64,000 nucleotides of DNA. Source: Ridgeia piscesae (taxonomy: Eukaryota > Annelida > Polychaeta > Sabellida > Siboglinidae). Under the pieces are notes generated by a model, which saw only the letters and a list, made by a program, of their open reading frames with translations, searched no databases and had not been told where the DNA came from. The stretch is taken from assembly GCA_025642075.2 (NCBI GenBank), contig JAODUO010000054.1, forward strand, positions 317,501-381,500, in the 5' to 3' direction. Shown here piece by piece: positions 37,008-49,300 of this stretch (the stretch's first letter is position 1; each line of letters starts with the position of its first letter). The translations under genes were made by a program, and so were the position numbers.

Positions 37008-38330
37008 ATGATGACATTCACCAGGTCTAGGAATCTACAATATTTAATACTTGATGTGACTGCTGTGTGCATCGTCGTGCTGTACCTGTATTTTTCACAA
37101 CAAGTCATGGAAACAACAACCCCACCGACCTCACCTCATCACCAAGACGAACACACACACTACCCCTGTGGTATATGTGATCACTCCGTTGTATGGGACC
37201 AGTGTGGAGTTGCTTGCGAATCATGCGGGCAGTGGTTCCATGCTGGATGCCAACATATAACCAGTAGATCGTATGAACACCTCGGCAGAAGTGATGTCAC
37301 CTGGCTCTGTGTCATCTGTGCTAATGCAAACCATAGCTCTATTGCTTATGACCTACATGGCCTGAGCCTCACCCAGCACAATATAACATCAACAGCAGAC
37401 TCATCCCTGGACACAAACTCGGACAGCCCATTCCACCCGTACCATACATCCACCCCACCAAGAGCAAGCAAACAAGATAAACATGCCAGACGACCACTCC
37501 GTTTTCTCTCTGTGAACTGCCAGTCCATTGTTGGCAAGGTTGCAGAATTTGACAATCTTATACACACTTTAAGACCAGATGTAATTCTTGGAACGGAATC
37601 ATGGCTAACTCCATCACACACCAACGCAGAAATATTCCCCAGGGGTTTCAACATCTATCGCAGAGACAGACCTAGTCAGGGTGGGGGAGGAGTATTTATT
37701 GCTGTATCTGAAGACCTAAACTCAATGGAAATGCCCGAACTGACTACAGACTGCGAAATCATATGGGTAAAGGTAAAACTACAGGGACGACGAACCCTAT
37801 TGGTCTGCTGCTTTTACCACCCCCATACAGAGGACTCAAACAGCATGAAGGCCTTTGCGGAATCTGCCCACCGTGCCTCCAATATAAATAACGCGATAAT
37901 TGTAGCAGGTGGAGATTTCAACCTCCCCGGATGGCACTGGCCAACCAAGACCCTAATGAAGGGATCCCCCAGCCCGAGTATACACAGAGAATTCATGGAT
38001 GATATCAACGACGTAGGCTGGGAGCAGATGGTACAGGATCCTACGAGAGGAGAGAACTACCTAGATCTGTTCCTGACCAACCACCCAAACCTGGTCCCCC
38101 GAACTGAAATACTGCCGGGACTTGCCGACCATGATGCAGTCTACATGGAACTGCAGGTCCATCCTCCGAAGAAATACCAGCCAAAACGCCTCATCCCCAT
38201 ATACACAGAAGAATGCAAGGAGCCACTAAAAGATGCAGCACGTCAGCTGAACAATCGCATTATGTCCGTCTTCAATGAAAATAGTGGAGTAGAAGACATA
38301 TGGACAGAACTCAAGTCTGCCCTCACATAA
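37008..38330 (+). CDS. LINE ORF, N-terminal part: PHD-like finger and apurinic endonuclease
   Basis: 440 residues. A Cys/His cluster at about 54-104 (CGIC, CESCGQWFHAGC, WLCVIC) is PHD-finger-like. An exonuclease-endonuclease-phosphatase domain runs from about 165 to 385, with RFLSVNCQSI, GTESWL (Glu197), AGGDFNLPGW (Asp303, Asn305) and LADHDAV (Asp374, His375). It ends at a TAA (38328-38330), after which the same frame continues at once with LINE sequence. Met34 (37107) is an alternative start; the residues before it are hydrophobic and less certain. Confidence 0.9.
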   Translation: MMTFTRSRNLQYLILDVTAVCIVVLYLYFSQQVMETTTPPTSPHHQDEHTHYPCGICDHSVVWDQCGVACESCGQWFHAGCQHITSRSYEHLGRSDVTWLCVICANANHSSIAYDLHGLSLTQHNITSTADSSLDTNSDSPFHPYHTSTPPRASKQDKHARRPLRFLSVNCQSIVGKVAEFDNLIHTLRPDVILGTESWLTPSHTNAEIFPRGFNIYRRDRPSQGGGGVFIAVSEDLNSMEMPELTTDCEIIWVKVKLQGRRTLLVCCFYHPHTEDSNSMKAFAESAHRASNINNAIIVAGGDFNLPGWHWPTKTLMKGSPSPSIHREFMDDINDVGWEQMVQDPTRGENYLDLFLTNHPNLVPRTEILPGLADHDAVYMELQVHPPKKYQPKRLIPIYTEECKEPLKDAARQLNNRIMSVFNENSGVEDIWTELKSALT

Positions 38331-40307
38331 CATGTCCCCCACAAGCAAACTAAATCAAAACCAAGCCACCCATGGGTTGACCATGAAACCAAGAAGCTGA
38401 TCCAAAGGAGGAACAGGATTCACAAACGCTGGAAAAAGTGTGGAGATGAAGATCTGAAACAGGAATTCAAATTGCTGAAACGGCAAGTCCAGAAAAGCCT
38501 GCGCCGCCTTTACTGGAGACATGTAGAAAACCTGATCTCAGATGACGTGACAAATCCAACCTCCTCCAAGAAGAAGTTCTGGTGCTTCATCAAAGCGAGA
38601 AGAACTGAGGGGATGGGAGTCTCTCCACTCAAAAATACTGGGAAACTCATTACAGACCCCAAAGAACAAGCCCAGCTTCTCAATAACCAATTTTGTTCTG
38701 TGTTCAGCCCCAGAGATACTGTTACTGCTGAGGAGTTTAAACTACGTTGCCACCCAAAACCAGACCTTCCTGAGTACACAGACTGCAAAAATATCAACAT
38801 TACTGAAGAAGGGGTGAAGAAACTGCTCTTAAACTTAGACCCTAACAAAGCCTGTGGTCCTGACGGGATCTCACCAAGGCTCCTGAAGATAGTTGCAGAA
38901 GAAGTCACACCAGCCCTTACCTTGCTCTTCCGAAACTCCTACCAGACTGGAACATTGCCACTCGACTGGAAATTAGCCCATATCACGCCTGTCTTCAAGA
39001 AGGGAGAACGATACAAGGCAGAAAACTACCGCCCCATCTCACTCACATGCATAGCCTGCAAGGTGATGGAGCACATCATTGCCAGGCACATCATGTCACA
39101 CCTAGAGAAGAACAGCATTCTCTGCCCAGAGCAGCATGGCTTCCGATGCGGACGATCCTGTGAGACACAACTTTTGGGGTATGTGGATGAAGCAAGCGAA
39201 GAGCTGGAGAGGGGAAACCAGGAGGACACCATTGTCCTTGACTTTGAAAAAGCATTCGACAAGGTGAGCCATACCCTCCTAGTTCACAAGCTGCGTCGCT
39301 ATGGAATCGGAGGTCAACTTAATGCATGGATTCACAGCTTTCTCGAGAACAGACAGCAGGCTGTAGTGGTTGGGGGAGAGAGATCAAACTTCATGCCTGT
39401 GGACTCGGGAGTCCCCCAGGGATCAGTCGTTGGCCCGTGTCTCTTCCTTCTGTACATCAATGACCTACCCATAGAAATTGAATCAAAAATCCGACTGTTT
39501 GCTGATGACACCTTGTGCAGTAACACCATTAAACACAAAGTGGACCAGAAAAGGCTGCAAAAAGATCTTGATTCCCTCACCACGTGGGAGAAACAGTGGT
39601 CCATGAGCTTCCACCCACAGAAATGCTACACATTGAGTGTCACCCGAAAGAGAGATAAAATTGTACCGTCATACCACCTATACGGACACAACCTGCAAAA
39701 CGTCAGCACAGCCAAATACCTTGGCGTAAACATACAAGACAACCTGAATTGGGGACTCCACATAGACACCATCACCAATAAGGCGAACAAGACACTCGGC
39801 TTCCTCAGAAGAAACCTAAAAATCGGAAACAAGAAAACAAAAGAAACAGCATATAAAGCCTTTGTCCGCCCAATCCTGGAGTACTCGGCCACTGTCTGGG
39901 ACCCACACTCTGCAAACAACATAACAACAATAGAAAAAGTCCAACGCCGTGCAGCAAGATGGGTTACAAATAGACACCACCAGACATCCTGCGTCAACTC
40001 CATCATCGACTCTCTTGCCTGGCCCACACTCCAACAACGCCGTAAAAAAGCTCGACTTGAAATGTTTTACAAATTTCACCACCACCTCATCACCATTGAT
40101 TCTGAATACCTACCACAGCCAACAGAAACCAGATCAAGCCACAGAAAGAACAACACACACATCTACAACATCCCCTACTGCAGGACACAGTACAGACAGA
40201 TGTCATTCTTCCCCCGGACCATCCTCGAATGGAACAGCCTGCCCCAGGAAATAGTGGCAGCCAAGTCCCTGGACTGTTTCAAGTCCAGGCTTGCTGCCCA
40301 CCTGTAA
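38331..40307 (+). CDS. LINE ORF, C-terminal part: reverse transcriptase (in frame, after a nonsense codon)
   Basis: The reading frame is the same as the upstream part. The segment 38331-38471 (HVPHKQTKSKPSHPWVDHET, then KLIQRRNRIHKRW) is coding-like, with no ATG. The RT domain shows NYRPISLTCIACKVME, GFRCGRSCETQL, DFEKAFDKVSH, SGVPQGSVVGP and FADDTLCS (catalytic Asp pair at about 39504-39509), then a C-terminal FVRPILEYSATVWDPH and VQRRAARWV block. Its stop is TAA at 40305-40307. Confidence 0.93.
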   Translation, partial: HVPHKQTKSKPSHPWVDHETKKLIQRRNRIHKRWKKCGDEDLKQEFKLLKRQVQKSLRRLYWRHVENLISDDVTNPTSSKKKFWCFIKARRTEGMGVSPLKNTGKLITDPKEQAQLLNNQFCSVFSPRDTVTAEEFKLRCHPKPDLPEYTDCKNINITEEGVKKLLLNLDPNKACGPDGISPRLLKIVAEEVTPALTLLFRNSYQTGTLPLDWKLAHITPVFKKGERYKAENYRPISLTCIACKVMEHIIARHIMSHLEKNSILCPEQHGFRCGRSCETQLLGYVDEASEELERGNQEDTIVLDFEKAFDKVSHTLLVHKLRRYGIGGQLNAWIHSFLENRQQAVVVGGERSNFMPVDSGVPQGSVVGPCLFLLYINDLPIEIESKIRLFADDTLCSNTIKHKVDQKRLQKDLDSLTTWEKQWSMSFHPQKCYTLSVTRKRDKIVPSYHLYGHNLQNVSTAKYLGVNIQDNLNWGLHIDTITNKANKTLGFLRRNLKIGNKKTKETAYKAFVRPILEYSATVWDPHSANNITTIEKVQRRAARWVTNRHHQTSCVNSIIDSLAWPTLQQRRKKARLEMFYKFHHHLITIDSEYLPQPTETRSSHRKNNTHIYNIPYCRTQYRQMSFFPRTILEWNSLPQEIVAAKSLDCFKSRLAAHL

Positions 40308-40478
40308 CCAGACAGACCACCCCTCCCCTTCCCCATCCCCTCTTATTTCTTATGTCTACTACCCCCCATCTACTATGTCACACACCCTTTCACTACATTT
40401 CAGAAGTGTCTACTGCAACCTCCACAAATCAGCATAATCATCAAAACATTGATGTTGGCTGATTAATAGAAGAAGAAG

Positions 40479-40792
40479 ATGTGAACCTATAATTATTCAT
40501 CCATGCAGATTTATGGATAGGAATGTTTTACAAGAGGCGACGTGAAACCAAGATGGCGCACACATTGTCGCCATTTTGTCCTTCATAAAATGTAACAAGG
40601 AATTACTTAAATGTTGATACATAATTCGCGTAATTCCATGTAACTCAAATTGGTAAACAAGAATACATAACATAACATAATAAACATATAACAGACGTAG
40701 ACTAAGACAATTTTTTAAAAGATATTATCGACACCAATCAGCATATAGTGATCATAGTTTTGTTTTCCACATGCATATTGGCTTAAACAGGC
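40479..40792. repeat. Remainder of direct-repeat copy 2
   Basis: It continues copy 2 from TGTGAACCTATAATTATTCA through GGCTTAAACAGGC, matching 36322-36650 with scattered substitutions and small indels. Confidence 0.9.
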
Positions 40793-41152
40793 AAAAACAC
40801 TTGTTCCAACAGTGGTATTGACTTTAGGGACAAACACTAGATCATAAAGAACCTTTCTCATCGGAGTAAGCAATGAATTAAAAGACCTTAAAGATAATAC
40901 GATATCGGACAGAAATACAATGCAATGATTAGATTTAGAAGACCCATAGAACGAATAAAACATGGAAACCTAGTCACAATCCTTGCCAAGCAATTCTGAA
41001 CACATTGTAATTTTGTGATGCTGTTAAAGGTAAAATTATGATAGAGGGAATCGCAACAGAAACATGTATTGAATCACGAATATGATAATATGACAATAAT
41101 GGAACGTACGACCATTAGTTGCCGTTTTAAATACCTCCACAAACTTTCATAC

Positions 41153-41421
41153 CTTCGAGTAACTGCATCGTACAATCTGTGCCCGTCCTCGTTGTATTCC
41201 AGCATCTGTTGATATCCTAGTGTCTGCTGACACTTTAACTGCACCTTGTGTGCAGCTTTGTTGAGACTAACTGTCACACTACATTGAGCGTCAAACGTGC
41301 ATCGTCTGCTGCACTCGACCCCCAATCGAACAAACCAAGAAACAGATGACGTTGGCCTTGCACTGTTAACCGGGAGAACTACATTTTGACCCCAACGATT
41401 CCATGCTATTGGTCGTTGCAC
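41153..41421 (-). other. Possible exon or ORF of unknown gene
   Basis: The minus-strand frame starting MQRPIAWNRWGQNVVLP contains four cysteines (VECSRRCTFDAQCSV, QLKCQQ) and ends at a good donor (CGAAG|GTATGA). It is not recognised and no partner exon was found. Confidence 0.25.
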
Positions 41422-41864
41422 CCTTCCGTCATTTGTTAATACAAATAACTGTCAGCAGTCACCGATGTGGCTAAGTTAAGTGTTGTCAACCCCTGCGTTC
41501 TGTTGTAGCAACAAAGCCATTGTAGTAGGCCACAAGCTATGCGAAGAATGCCCAACACCAATTGACGGATTGCATTGTTTGTGTTAAACTGTGATAATGT
41601 CATTGAAGCATGGCACGTATTATACAGTTGCTTTGTATAGCACAAACAGCTTCGACATTCATGTGAATATGCGCAAATAGCCATGACCGAATCCATGTGC
41701 GACTTTATGAGAATGAAGGAATGGGTAAGAAACGAGTGGCGGGCGAAAACGTGGAGGAAGAGGGGTGTAAACGAGTAGAGAAGAGTGGGAAAGAGTAGTG
41801 AAAACGGGATAGATATAGTGTGAAGCAGAGACAGAGGAGGGAGAATCGGTGGAAGAAAGAGAGC

Positions 41865-41867
<3 letters not shown>

Positions 41868-41911
<44 letters not shown>

Positions 41912-42015
41912 AGGGAGGGAGGGAGGGAAGGAGGAGGAGCAGGGAGGCAGGGAGAAATGGAGGTATGAATGGAGAGAGGGAGGCAGTAAGTGAGGGGGGG
42001 ACGGAGGGAAGAAGG

Positions 42016-42051
<36 letters not shown>

Positions 42052-42056
42052 GAGAA
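41868..42056. repeat. (GA)n and GGA-rich polypurine tract
   Basis: AGAG and GGGA blocks, purine throughout; a candidate for triplex structure. Confidence 0.93.
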
Positions 42057-42256
42057 GTAATAATTTAATGTTCAAGTTTCATTTAGTTTATATCTTAATG
42101 GACGTAGTATTATTGGAAAAAGTAAACTATACTAACTAAACTAAACTTTGTCCCGTAACATGCAGCAATGACATAATTGTTTTGGCGTATCGTGTTCATT
42201 GAAATATTACATATATTGGTAGTTGACGTTTTTGACGACCTAAGTACTGCCGTTAC

Positions 42257-42283
42257 ACACACGCACGCACACACACACACACA

Positions 42284-42349
<66 letters not shown>

Positions 42350-42421
42350 ACACACACACAAACACACACACACACACCACCACACACACACCACACACAC
42401 ACACACCACACACACACCACA

Positions 42422-42459
<38 letters not shown>

Positions 42460-42477
42460 CACACCACACACACACCA

Positions 42478-42572
<95 letters not shown>

Positions 42573-42602
42573 CCACACACACACACACACACCACACACA
42601 CA

Positions 42603-42674
<72 letters not shown>

Positions 42675-42806
42675 CACACCACACACACACACCACACACA
42701 CCACACACACACCACACACACACACACACACACCACACACACACACACACACCACCCCACAACCCCACACACACACACACCACACACACCACACACACCA
42801 CACACA
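42257..42806. repeat. Compound (CA)n/(CACAC) microsatellite, 550 bp
   Basis: CA repeats broken at irregular spacing by an extra C (ACCAC). It ends in ACACATAAAATATGAA, the same flank as the array at 44186-44406. Confidence 0.97.
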
Positions 42807-43480
42807 TAAAATATGAAGTACTTGAAGATAGCTGGCGTTATAGTAATCTACAACGACGTAACTATTATTAACATGCAACATTGGTTGTTCAATTACATGC
42901 GCGCATCTTCAGCACTGAACTGCCACGCCCTATAGGCTATATACATTCAGTTGCCACGCCCATCTTCCCAACGTATAAAGTATGACAATTAGTTATAATT
43001 ATGTGTAGCTTGATTATATATCCAAATATAATAACATGCCATATCATGTAATACAAGAAACTAATACATAAAACTAATAATGCAAATGCAAACAAAACAA
43101 AACAATCTTACCAGGCCGCTGGTGATAATTACTACTGGGTGTCGATACTATGTGTTGCCTAGTCGCTGGCCCAGGACACGTGCCTAACAGGTTGTCCACT
43201 TTGTCCACTGGGCTTGGTTTTACACAGTAGTGCCCTCTGGTGACTAAGAGTATCCACCAGGATTACATGACAACGAGATAGATGACTAGCTCTGAAGAGC
43301 AGATTAGACGACTAGCAATTAAACAATTAAGCAACGCCTATTAGGTTATATTCCCCTAGTATTATTAACCCAATTCACTCTATCTAGAATTAGTATATAA
43401 ACTATTAAATTACTTAATTAATAAACTAAAACTTCGTTTGCGTGTTTTCTATGAAATTAAAATGATTCATCCAATGTTCG

Positions 43481-43645
43481 TGCGAATTACGTATTGAACA
43501 CAATTCCTCCACAATGAATCGGAATGCAACCGCACAATATAATACGCGGTTAAAATAAAATAAAACAATTTATGCGAATTAACATTGAACAAAATACTAT
43601 TACAATTAATCGCAATGCGACCGCACATTAACGCTGTTAAAATGG
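43481..43645. repeat. Diverged 92-bp tandem duplication
   Basis: TGCGAATTA...ATTGAACA...CAATGCGACCGCACA...GTTAAAAT occurs at 43481 and again at 43573 with about 20 per cent differences. Confidence 0.75.
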
Positions 43646-44060
43646 TAAATGTATATGAGCTTCATTTGCTTCTCATAAAGGTTTTCTTCCAAATTAGCGA
43701 CACTACATAAGACGTCTGTTAAAAAAACAGCAACAGTTTTCTTGTACACCGAATGCTGAAAAGAACGCTGACACACATGTTAAAAATAAGTAAAAATCTC
43801 TGTATACGACTTCATTTCAGTTTTATATGATTATTTAAATAATTACTGGTTATTTTTGCATTTCAGGTGTTTCCCTTGTCCGTCCTGTTCGCCGGTGGCA
43901 TCGCAATGGGCCCATTTAATTAACTCAGAGAACACGCGATCGACCATGTTTTAGCTGCTATTACAAGTAATATATGGCACTATACGCTGATATTAATATA
44001 GCTGCAACTGCCATGTCCAAACCGAACAAGAGACAAGAGAGTGTGGAACAATAGGCCTAT

Positions 44061-44184
<124 letters not shown>

Positions 44185-44406
44185 ACACCACACCACACCA
44201 CACCACACCACACCACACCACACCACACCACACCACACCACACCACACCACACCACACCACACCACACCACACCACACCACACCACACCACACCACACCA
44301 CACCACACCACACACACCACACACACACACCCACACACACCACACACACACACACACACACCACACACACCACACACTCCACACACACCACACACACCAC
44401 ACACAT
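44185..44406. repeat. (ACCAC)n pentanucleotide then (CA)n array
   Basis: About 25 perfect ACCAC units abut the CACG tract, then degrade to mixed CA repeats. Confidence 0.97.
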
Positions 44407-45090
44407 AAAATATGAATTTTAGTTATTTCATAAACCAATATTTATCGCAGGTGTAAACGGAATAGATGTTTTTTGCAGTTTTTTGTGTGATCCTCTTCGC
44501 GTTCTGTACAGCTCGTGCCGTATCTACATTCTTCCGTACAGTTCCAGTTCAGATTACGACCCTCCATTCCCTGTGCTGTCTACGTTAACAATGGGAACTG
44601 CAAACAAATCCAAACAACAATTCCGGTTACGTAACTCAGCGCGCTACACAGGCCTCTCTTCCGTCGGACGGGGAGGTTCGTGTTAGTTGCGCAATGCATC
44701 CTAGTGTCCCACGGGTGACCTCGGTCACGGCTAGGTCGACGGCCGCTTAGTGCGGGGATGGTGCGTTAATTGTGCCTTGTGTCGTTGTTTCACAACAAAG
44801 CCTATAATTACTCCTCCAAACAAACTGCAACGGCAGGCTATGTGGACACATTAAAATGTATATTCTTTAATTGACACAGTATGTAGATGGATTACGTTTT
44901 TTTATTACATTACATATCGGTTGTTCTTAAACAGTACGTAGTACAATTTAAAATTAGAAACGGGAATAAAAATTGTTTTCCTAAATCATACATATCTGTC
45001 AATAGTGTATTATTATTTAGTACAATTGAGAGGTATATAATATGCATAGAAGCCGGGATGGGCGTTAATTAAAACTCGTGCGCATGTATG

Positions 45091-45215
45091 TAATCGTGCG
45101 TGCGTGCATGCATGCGTGCGTGCGTCCTGGTGCGTGCCTGCGTGCGTGCCTGCGTGCGTGCCTGCGTGCGTGCTGCTGCGTGCCGGTGCGTGCCTGCGTG
45201 CGTGCCTGCGTGCGG
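45091..45215. repeat. GTGC/GCGT-rich degenerate tract
   Basis: GCGTGCGTGCCT units, CpG-rich. Confidence 0.9.
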
Positions 45216-45420
45216 AGTCGGGTACTGTTATAGATCCAAAACGTGTTCTGCTCTTGAAAATATCGGTTTGCACCTATAGTCTTTTCGGGAAAATTTGCTT
45301 AGGCTCTTCAAAACATCATGATTGCATCAAAACAAATGACCACCGGGGTTATTAAATGTTCCCGCCAACACAAATTACACAAATTGCACACTCCTTATCT
45401 ATCGATCACCAATATATAAT

Positions 45421-45426
<6 letters not shown>

Positions 45427-45501
<75 letters not shown>
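45427..45501. repeat. (TA)n microsatellite
   Basis: TA run with one AATA break. Confidence 0.96.
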
Positions 45502-45503
<2 letters not shown>

Positions 45504-45928
45504 AGATCGACACTTTTAACAATCAAATAAAACAAACTAGCAAAAGGCATGCAAGCACGCAACCAAGTAATCAAACACATATAAACAAACAATGAAAAAA
45601 CATTAAAACGAAAAAAAAGAAACAATTTAACAAACACACAAACATTAACCAATCAACCAACCAATCAATCAATTAACAGGAAGCTATAGTATTTAATTGG
45701 GCTAGCTGACGAATTAAGAAGAATATGATAATGTGCACGACTGAGTCCTTCAAGCTTGTGGGGCCAACATGACAAGTGGTTCAATTACTCGAAAAGCGCG
45801 GTAAGGTAAGAAATGTTGAAAAGTACTACGTTATGGTCGACTAAAAACAACTGTCATATCTGGCCCGAACCTGCCCTGCTATAATATTGACATTCGTCAC
45901 ACTGTTTGAGCGGGACACGAGAAGCATA

Positions 45929-45955
45929 CACGTGACATGGTTATTGTCCAATCAG
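45929..45955 (+). promoter_or_regulatory. E-box and CCAAT box upstream of the coiled-coil gene
   Basis: CACGTGAC (45929-45936) and CCAATCAG (45948-45955) lie about 200 bp before the start codon, in a locally GC-richer stretch. Both are consensus E-box and NF-Y sites. No TATA box is evident at a useful distance. Function is inferred. Confidence 0.4.
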
Positions 45956-46154
45956 CGACGAACGTCTCTGGGAAACGTCCGCGAACGCGAGGCTGACGCG
46001 GAGCAGAGGGAACCAAACAAATCTCGAAGTCTTCGAGCGGGAGTAAACAAACTATTTAAGTGCCGCATTTCGTAATGTCTGCCAAGTTTCGCTAGTACAT
46101 ATATACGCTGTACTAATCTGACATATCATATAAGGTTCAAGCAGTCTATTAGTC

Positions 46155-46346
46155 ATGGCAGATGTTGGAATTAATTCGTTAAAGCGGCAAAAGTTGTACA
46201 GCCGATCGGAGTGGGCCGCTGCTGTCGCGCCAGGTACCGGCGGGGGCAAACACATGTTCGATTTGTTGAGCGAGTTTCGCGACCTGTACGAGCACCGTTT
46301 AAAGAAACTCGATGAAGCCGACAATGCCGGAGAAGACACGACAAAG
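46155..46346 (+). CDS. Coiled-coil gene exon 1 (start codon)
   Basis: 64 codons from MADVGINSLKRQKLYSRSEW to AGEDTTK, donor GTAATT. It includes a Gly/Ala-rich turn and the helix MFDLLSEFRDLYEHRLKKL. Stop codons lie upstream in frame. Confidence 0.82.
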
Positions 46347-49300
46347 GTAATTAGACATGCATTGACCTAGTGAGTTACCGTAGTGTTGTAGGAACGACTT
46401 GTGGAAATTATATCTGTATTTGTTTATATCTTGATCATGTCTGAACGTGTTCTCTTGAACGGCGCCAGTGAAGTGTCAAATCACACCAAATAATGGTTTG
46501 CTCGTAAACCGCCGACACCCACAACCCAGCTTATATTAAACTGAATGTACATATAACCATTGAATCCAACCAAACCAGTATTTGTGCAGTTACATACATA
46601 GTGTTTGAAAATGTTTTTCGTTTGACTGCCCTGAAATGCCTGTGGAACTTCTAAGTGCTGCCCTCTGCCTTATAACAATAGCAATCACCACTCATACAGA
46701 TACCTGAACAAAATCATATAATTATAAACCCTGTCTCATAATTAACTTTATGACACACATTCCTGAATTAATCAGTAGGTTCTTCCCTCGTTTTTCTTCC
46801 CAGTTGTTTTAGACCAACCTCCCACATCCTGCCACACCTCTTCACTTCAGGCTTCACTCTACTTCTTATCTATTCTAAACTAGCTTCCATTCCCAACTTG
46901 CATGCAATGATCATGGAGCTATCATTACTTAGCAGTGTATCTGTACACATACTTGACAATTATTTCTTGTCTTCATATATATACCTAGAATTTTACCCTG
47001 AAGTTAAACATTTTGATTGGAGATACAAAATCCAATGCAACATTTACAGTTTAGGCATCGTTAAAATAGTACTTTAAAATAAACTTGCCTTTATCAGTTT
47101 ATGTTAATTATATTACTGCTAAGCTTAAATTAATGGTGTGACTTGTGAGTGCCCAATTAAAATAATTCTACAAAATGTTCAGATAATAAATGTCTGATAT
47201 TCTTTCTGGTGTCCTGATTCTAAATTCACTCTCCACTTTGTTGTGAATTGCATAGTGTCTTCAATGTGATTTGTAATAGTCATTTAGCTTAATCAAAATG
47301 TGGTGTGATATATTTCTTGATTGACATGTTCATGTGCAGTGAAACATGTGTTTAAAATGTATAGTAAAATGTTTACCTGCTGAGAGTAGCTAGCAATTAT
47401 TCAAATAGAGAGATAGCTGTAAAGGTGTCATTTATTACTGGATCATAATTCAGTATATCAGTATTATTCACATTGTCAATGTGACATTCAGTTTTGAAAG
47501 CAACTAGTTATATAAACAACCAGAAAAGATCAGCTGGTTTATAATTTTACAGATTTGAAAAGACATCAAGGAACAATATACATTAATTAGGAAGCCAATT
47601 ACTAACTGTCAGAATGGACTGTGGCTGTTCTTAACATGCACTCCGTCATGCACACATACAGGGACAAAAGGCATAATATATTATTATGGTCATTGCTTTC
47701 CATTACTTGATTTGCTGTTACTCTTTCAAGCAAAAAACTTCCTTGTCATTTATTTTTTCAATTACCGTTCCGATTACCGTGTCAACTATTGCTAATGTTC
47801 CACAATGGTTGTAGGTTCGGCTTCGTACAATGCAGTCATATGTGAGTGATCTGTGTGAACAGAACACAGTCCTTGTACAGACAGTGGAGGAACTGGAGAA
47901 GGAAGCCAACAAGAGGGTGGCCATGCTGGAGGAAAAACTCAAGAAGACAGCCCAAAACACAAAGGTTTGTTTGAAGTCTAGAGTAGACGAGGTATATTAT
48001 AAAGTGTGAGTAAGGGACGGGTCCATCATCTGAAACACACCTGCTGTTTTTGCACTGGTGCCTGAAGTATAGGATTTGAAACTGACACGGTATTGCTTAT
48101 CCAAGCATTGATCTTTATGGGAAATTGGTGGGAGTCCTGTAATCTCCTACTCTGCTTATATTTGGGGGAAATGTGGGAGTGTGCATTGATATTTCGACCA
48201 ATCACAACTCATTCACAAGTGGACACCTATGTGCAACCCATAGCCAAAGACACAAAATTCGAAAGCAGTATTAAGTGCTGTTCTTACTGCTTAAAAGTAT
48301 ATTTTCGAACTAATACATAGCTACCAGTGGCAAGTGTGGCCAGATGACACCCTCAGTGACCGAGAAGCTGTATGCCAATCATGAGACATTGAGTAGGATA
48401 TGCATAACTTTATGCAGACACCCATCCACCCATCATTTGGACGGGTAAAACCCGTTAAAGACAGGTAGAAACATGGGTGGACTGGTGGTGGCTGGGTAAA
48501 AAAGAAGGAGCAAAAGGCATCCAAAGTCATAGATATTGTCAGTTTATGCCTCAAACGCGGAGTAAATGGTGTCACCTGTGTGTTTGTAGTACATTTCAGG
48601 TCATCAGACACATTAAGTTTGTAAACTAGCTTAACAGTTAACATCCATGTGTCCACCAAAACATGTGACTGGTAAAACATTTGTTCTGAGGATAGGGCAT
48701 CAATTGTGGCGGTGTTCCCGCCTAGTAATGAACAACAAACAAGAAGAAATAATAATAATATATGCGAGAATGAATGCTTATTGCTCACTGGAGATGATAC
48801 GAGGTGGGCGCTTACATGCACACTGGTGGATCATTAACACTGATCATTTTAACCCTAGAATCAAGGGACATAAAAGGAATCTGTGGATGAAAAAGGAGTC
48901 TTGGACTCCTGATTCCTTTAAGAAATTGAAACTGTTGTGTGTGTAGCTGTACTTCAGATGAAGAACAAATACGATCAGAATAATTGTTTACCAGTACTTT
49001 TATTTGTACAAAAAGTATTATGTGTTCAATAATAAAAATAAAACAAATGATATGTAAACATTTAATTATGTTTCAGCCAAACTAGAAAAGTACATTTTTG
49101 ACATGCTGGATCCTTGCGTAGACTTTGGCACATTGTAGTGTATTGATGAGATCTGTGTCTACTACTGGTACCACACTGTACCTGTGCTAGTTACTAGTAG
49201 ATGTGCTCTTTATTTACATTTATCTTTGTTAAGACCAGGTGCTAATACCTGTATGTCCACTGTTTATACAAGACAAGAGGGTAAATGTGTAAACTGAGCC

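Larger units (their letters stand above)
36707..40478 (+). mobile_element. Non-LTR retrotransposon (LINE, jockey/CR1/L2-like superfamily), near full length
   Basis: About 3.77 kb with a roughly 300-400 bp 5' leader, one long ORF and a short 3' tail ending in AAG repeats (AATAGAAGAAGAAG), as expected for elements primed on short tandem repeats. It is flanked by ATG on both sides (3-bp duplication or shared bases). It sits at an exact point inside a direct-repeat copy, which defines its ends. Clade is judged from RT and endonuclease motifs only. Confidence 0.92.

Noticed and set aside
38331..38471. A separate second LINE ORF starting near 38472
   Set aside because: 38472 is not an ATG and the upstream bases continue the same frame with coding character; one ORF with a stop explains it better.
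42110..42881. Long ORFs of Cys-Val or His-Thr repeats
   Set aside because: Translations of CA/GT microsatellite.
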